A DNA stretch of 64,000 nt from assembly GCA_018266105.1 (NCBI GenBank), contig JAFEBA010000003.1:1-64000 (forward strand), written 5' to 3'. Source of the DNA: a bacterium (GTDB lineage Bacteria > Vulcanimicrobiota > Xenobia > Xenobiales > JADMJV01). Below are positions 61,601-64,000 of this stretch, one piece after another. The notes beneath the pieces are model-generated. The model ran no database searches. It worked only from the letters and a program-made list of their open reading frames with translations, and was not told where the DNA came from. Position 1 is the stretch's first letter, and each line of letters opens with the position of its first letter. A program made the position numbers and the translations under genes.

Positions 61601-64000
61601 CCAAACCCGCTCCCGCCCCGGTGGCGGCAGCCCCGGTTGTAGCTCCCGCACCTGTGGTGGCGGCCCCGGTGGTTTCGCAGGAGGCTGTGCGCGAAGTGCA
61701 CTCCAGCCTGCTGGCCATTCAGGCTTTGCAGCAGCAGGCGGCCCAGGCCCATCATCGCTTCCTGGAAACCCAGGAGACCACCATGAAAACCTTCCAGGCT
61801 CTGGTGCAGAACCAGCAGTCCCTGATGCAGCGTCTGCAAAGCGGACAGGCTCCGGCTGCCGTGCACGTGCCGGCTCCGGCCGTGGCTCCGCCGCCGCGCC
61901 CGGCCGCCATCACCCCTGCCGCTCCGGCTCCAGCCCCGGTGGCTCCCCGAGCCGCAGTTCCGGCTCCGGCCCCGGCCCCGGCCCCGGTGGCCAAAGCCCC
62001 AGCTCCCGTTGCCCCTGCCCCTAAGCCTGCCGCCAGCGGCGTCAGCACGGCGGTGCTGGCGGTTGTGTCCGACAAAACCGGATATCCGGTGGAAATGCTC
62101 AACCTGGATATGGATCTCGAGGCCGACCTCGGCATCGACTCCATCAAGCGCGTGGAAATCCTGGCCGCGGTTCAGGAAAAGCAGCCTCAGCTGGCGGCCG
62201 TTCCTTCCGATCAGATGGGCTCGCTGCGCACCCTGCGCGAGGTCGTTAACGCCTTTGGAGCCAGCGACACGGCCAGTCCGGCCGCGGCCCCGGCCGCAGC
62301 TGCCCCCTCGCCCGGTGTATCCAAAGCCCTGCTGGAGGTCGTGGCCGAGAAAACCGGCTATCCGGTGGAGATGCTCAACCTGGAGATGGATCTCGAGGGT
62401 GACCTGGGCATCGACTCCATCAAGCGGGTCGAAATCCTGGCCGCTATTGAGGAAAAAGTTCCGGGCCTGCCCAAGGTCGCTTCGGACCAGATGGGTTCCT
62501 TGAGAACTCTGGGACAGATTGTGAGCGCCTTTGGTGCGGTGGCCGCCCCCTCGGTCCCCTCCGCCCCAGCCCCCGGTGTGTCCAACGCCTTGCTGGAAGT
62601 CGTGGCCGAGAAAACCGGCTACCCGGTGGAGATGCTCAACCTGGAAATGGATCTCGAGGCCGACCTCGGCATCGACTCCATCAAACGGGTTGAGATCCTG
62701 GCCGCCATCGAAGAGAAGGTGCCCGGACTGCCCAAGGTGGCCTCCGACCAGATGGGTTCGCTCCGAACCCTGGGCCAGATCGTGAGCGCCTTTGGCGCTG
62801 TGGCCGCGCCCAACCAGGCGCCAGCCCCGGCCGCCTCAGGCAACAACGTCTCGGGCGCTTTGATGCAGGTGGTGGCCGAGAAGACCGGCTATCCGGTGGA
62901 GATGCTCAACCTGGAGATGGATCTGGAAGCCGACCTCGGCATCGACTCCATCAAACGCGTTGAAATCCTGGCCGCCATCGAAGAGAAGGTGCCCGGGCTA
63001 CCCAAGGTGGCCTCCGACCAGATGGGTTCGCTCCGAACCCTGGGCCAGATCGTGAGCGCTTTCGGGGCCGTCCCCAGCGCTCACGCGCCCGTGGCCGCTG
63101 GCGGTAACGTGTCCGCGGCCCTGATGCAGGTGGTGGCCGAGAAAACCGGCTATCCGGTGGAGATGCTCAACCTGGAGATGGATCTGGAAGCCGACCTCGG
63201 CATCGACTCCATCAAACGCGTTGAGATCCTGGCCGCCATCGAAGAGAAAGTGCCCGGACTACCCAAGGTGGCCTCCGACCAGATGGGTTCGCTCCGAACC
63301 CTGGGCCAGATCGTGAGCGCTTTTGGCGCTTCTGCCGCGGCTCCGCTCGTCCATGCTACCCCCGCTCCGGTTCAAAATACCGGCAATATCCTGGCCATCG
63401 TGGCCGAGAAAACCGGCTATCCGGTGGACATGCTGAACCTGGATATGGACCTGGAAGCCGATCTGGGCGTGGACAGCATCAAGCGGGTCGAGATTCTGGC
63501 CGCCATTCCTGAGGCCGCCAATATCCCGGCCGACCACGTGGGTAGCTTGCGCACTCTGCGACAGATCGTGGAAGCCCTGGGTGGACCGGCTCCGGCTGCG
63601 CCAGCCAGCGCCACCAGCGCAGGCCTCAACACCAGTAACCTGCTCCAGATTGTAGCCGAGAAAACCGGCTATCCGGTAGAAATGCTCAACCTGGACATGG
63701 ACCTGGAAGCCGACCTGGGCGTCGACAGCATCAAGCGTGTGGAGATTCTGGCCGCCGTGCCGGAAGCCAGCGCCCTGCCGGCCGACCGGGTAGGCAGCCT
63801 GCGTACCCTCAGGCAAATTGTCGAGGCCATCGGCGTTCCCACCACCGCTGGCTCTGCCCCGGTGGCCGCGCCGGTCGCGGCCGCCAGCAGCAGGTTAGAG
63901 CGCCGCATTCTGCTGGCCACCGCCCTGCCGCCCCTCAATAACGGCAAGCCCTTCCCACTCAGTAAGGGCTCCAAGGTGATGATCTTCGCACCCAAGGACA
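58681..64000 (+). CDS. pfaA: PfaA-like PUFA synthase with seven tandem ACP domains (3' end outside window)
   Basis: At least 1,773 residues. Ketosynthase: active Cys210 in VDAACASSLSA, His in VEAHGTGTKVGD and GHTKAAAG. Malonyl/acyltransferase: Ser672 in CGHSYGELCA. A Pro/Ala-rich linker (about 930-1110) leads to seven ACPs, each with the phosphopantetheine Ser in LGIDSIKRVE or LGVDSIKRVE: Ser1154, 1246, 1333, 1423, 1510, 1599 and 1683. The frame runs on into what should be the ketoreductase domain (LERRILLATALPPL). More ACPs raise PUFA output in known systems. ACPs 2-5 are almost identical in protein and DNA. Confidence 0.96.
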   Translation, partial: MSKKNHTADSIAIVGMAAMYPKSPDLKGFWHLIRAGVDGITEIPKTHWRPEDYFDANQKAPDMTYCQRGGFLPAHRFDPTEFSLPPTVLEATDTSQLLGLVVAKAALEDAGYGANKEFKRDTTSVILGVTGTLELVVPLGARLGHPIWRKALIESGLAPELVEEVMGRIAEGYVPWQENSFPGLLGNVVAGRIANRLDLHGTNCVVDAACASSLSAAHLAMLELSTGKADMVITGGADTFNDIFMYMCFSKTPALSASGKIRPFSEASDGTLIGEGLGMVVLKRLSDAKADGDRIYAVVKGVGTASDGNSGAVYAPDSKGQARALRDAYERAGVSPNQIRLVEAHGTGTKVGDVVEFEGLRSVYAPVSGDKKQYVALGTVKSQVGHTKAAAGSASLIKAALALYYKVFPPTLGVEKPNPKMNIEDSPFYINNEARPWVSEAGQPRRAALSSFGFGGSNFHMVLEEAQADRPEVAWDGSLRLWAESNTSPALLSQALKTSADKLPEELNDQARLAHQRSAEFDCKAAARCVIVWNTEKSLKELLLQASQLVHEGKASEGPEIFYAPGSEAGKVVFMFPGQGSQYVNMGRELACIFPEVLESIERSDKHSPEGQPLSARMYPPPTFNEELKKQREEALTATNCAQPALGALNRGVYEILSQRFGLTPDFTCGHSYGELCALYAAGVYDADALCKVSFLRGELMAKGDGGRGGMAAVTAPLEKVEAILPELGPEVVIANRNSPGQCVLSGTKEAVKAATVKLKEHGMRAIPLQVGAAFHSPLVASAESPFRKGLDEVKFGKTNLPVLANKTAQDYPTDAKKMKDLLANQLVSQVNWVSQVDELYGRGARTFVEVGPKNVLTKLVGACLKGKEHKAIALDASGGKTGLMDLAQGLAHLAALGLPVHLGQWETAPAEGRKRKMTVELTGANYRSPQSKKTVAARAPGSVNVLPPVGAKATAPVTPPPQSVAPAPAPAAAKPAPAPVAAAPVVAPAPVVAAPVVSQEAVREVHSSLLAIQALQQQAAQAHHRFLETQETTMKTFQALVQNQQSLMQRLQSGQAPAAVHVPAPAVAPPPRPAAITPAAPAPAPVAPRAAVPAPAPAPAPVAKAPAPVAPAPKPAASGVSTAVLAVVSDKTGYPVEMLNLDMDLEADLGIDSIKRVEILAAVQEKQPQLAAVPSDQMGSLRTLREVVNAFGASDTASPAAAPAAAAPSPGVSKALLEVVAEKTGYPVEMLNLEMDLEGDLGIDSIKRVEILAAIEEKVPGLPKVASDQMGSLRTLGQIVSAFGAVAAPSVPSAPAPGVSNALLEVVAEKTGYPVEMLNLEMDLEADLGIDSIKRVEILAAIEEKVPGLPKVASDQMGSLRTLGQIVSAFGAVAAPNQAPAPAASGNNVSGALMQVVAEKTGYPVEMLNLEMDLEADLGIDSIKRVEILAAIEEKVPGLPKVASDQMGSLRTLGQIVSAFGAVPSAHAPVAAGGNVSAALMQVVAEKTGYPVEMLNLEMDLEADLGIDSIKRVEILAAIEEKVPGLPKVASDQMGSLRTLGQIVSAFGASAAAPLVHATPAPVQNTGNILAIVAEKTGYPVDMLNLDMDLEADLGVDSIKRVEILAAIPEAANIPADHVGSLRTLRQIVEALGGPAPAAPASATSAGLNTSNLLQIVAEKTGYPVEMLNLDMDLEADLGVDSIKRVEILAAVPEASALPADRVGSLRTLRQIVEAIGVPTTAGSAPVAAPVAAASSRLERRILLATALPPLNNGKPFPLSKGSKVMIFAPKD

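Noticed and set aside
61000..63900. Tandem DNA repeats as a CRISPR or satellite array
   Set aside because: The 250-276 bp periodicity is in frame and encodes ACP domains; spacers are linkers, not unique 30-bp units.

Overview
The window is about 64 kb of GC-rich DNA from a diderm, aerobic bacterium. It carries a TonB-dependent receptor, lipoproteins, a caa3-type terminal oxidase, type IV prepilin-like proteins, FHA and Ser/Thr-kinase signalling, a polyunsaturated fatty acid (PfaA/PfaD-type) synthase, and a selenocysteine tRNA. GTG and TTG starts and stop/start overlaps (ATGA, TTGA, GTGA, one apparent CTGA) are frequent. I could not fix the phylum from the sequence alone; a deep-branching lineage (for example near Vulcanimicrobiota/Eremiobacterota) or Myxococcota would both fit the gene content.

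Region 1 (1-8023) is accessory. After the end of an MBL-fold RNA-processing nuclease come, all on the minus strand, a winged-helix replication-like protein without a clear start, a frameshifted serine resolvase, an mqsRA toxin-antitoxin pair and a tyrosine recombinase lacking its catalytic Tyr. Then follows a plus-strand cassette (5145-7784): two glycine-rich hydrophobic proteins, one with an EndoU-like domain, around a small acidic protein. The cassette is bounded by two direct repeats of about 185 bp, each starting with a covarying terminator hairpin and a CA tract. This is my best candidate for an undescribed system (a mobile toxin/immunity cassette).

Region 2 (8024-18000) is metabolic: tryptophan 2,3-dioxygenase, then the cytochrome oxidase operon (fused heme A/heme O synthase, coxB with cytochrome c domain, coxA, coxC, subunit IV, a small cytochrome c, ctaG) behind a promoter that overlaps a perfect CRP/FNR-type palindrome; opposite lie ferritin, a SCO1 copper chaperone and a CDP-alcohol phosphatidyltransferase. 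Region 3 (18023-34676) holds a glycosyltransferase, a zinc-ribbon protein, two tRNA clusters (Ile-Ala; Met, Glu, Val), a methyltransferase plus two-component system, HAD and histidine phosphatases, a GluQ-RS, a MerC-like protein and a TonB receptor under a metal-box-like operator.

Region 4 (34807-47647) contains a 1,532-residue orphan protein divergent from a zinc-ribbon vWA protein, an FHA-GAF-adenylate cyclase, a queuosine precursor transporter, a Ser/Thr kinase, a compact operon pairing an isochorismatase/nicotinamidase-like enzyme with a macrodomain protein, and tRNA-Sec. Region 5 (47710-64000) has an Rnl5-type RNA ligase, a prepilin cluster (one member frameshifted in a G run), an ECF sigma factor, serA, tRNA-Ser, an FAD oxidoreductase, an ATP-grasp protein, and pfaD followed by a pfaA whose seven tandem ACP domains are visible before it runs off the window.
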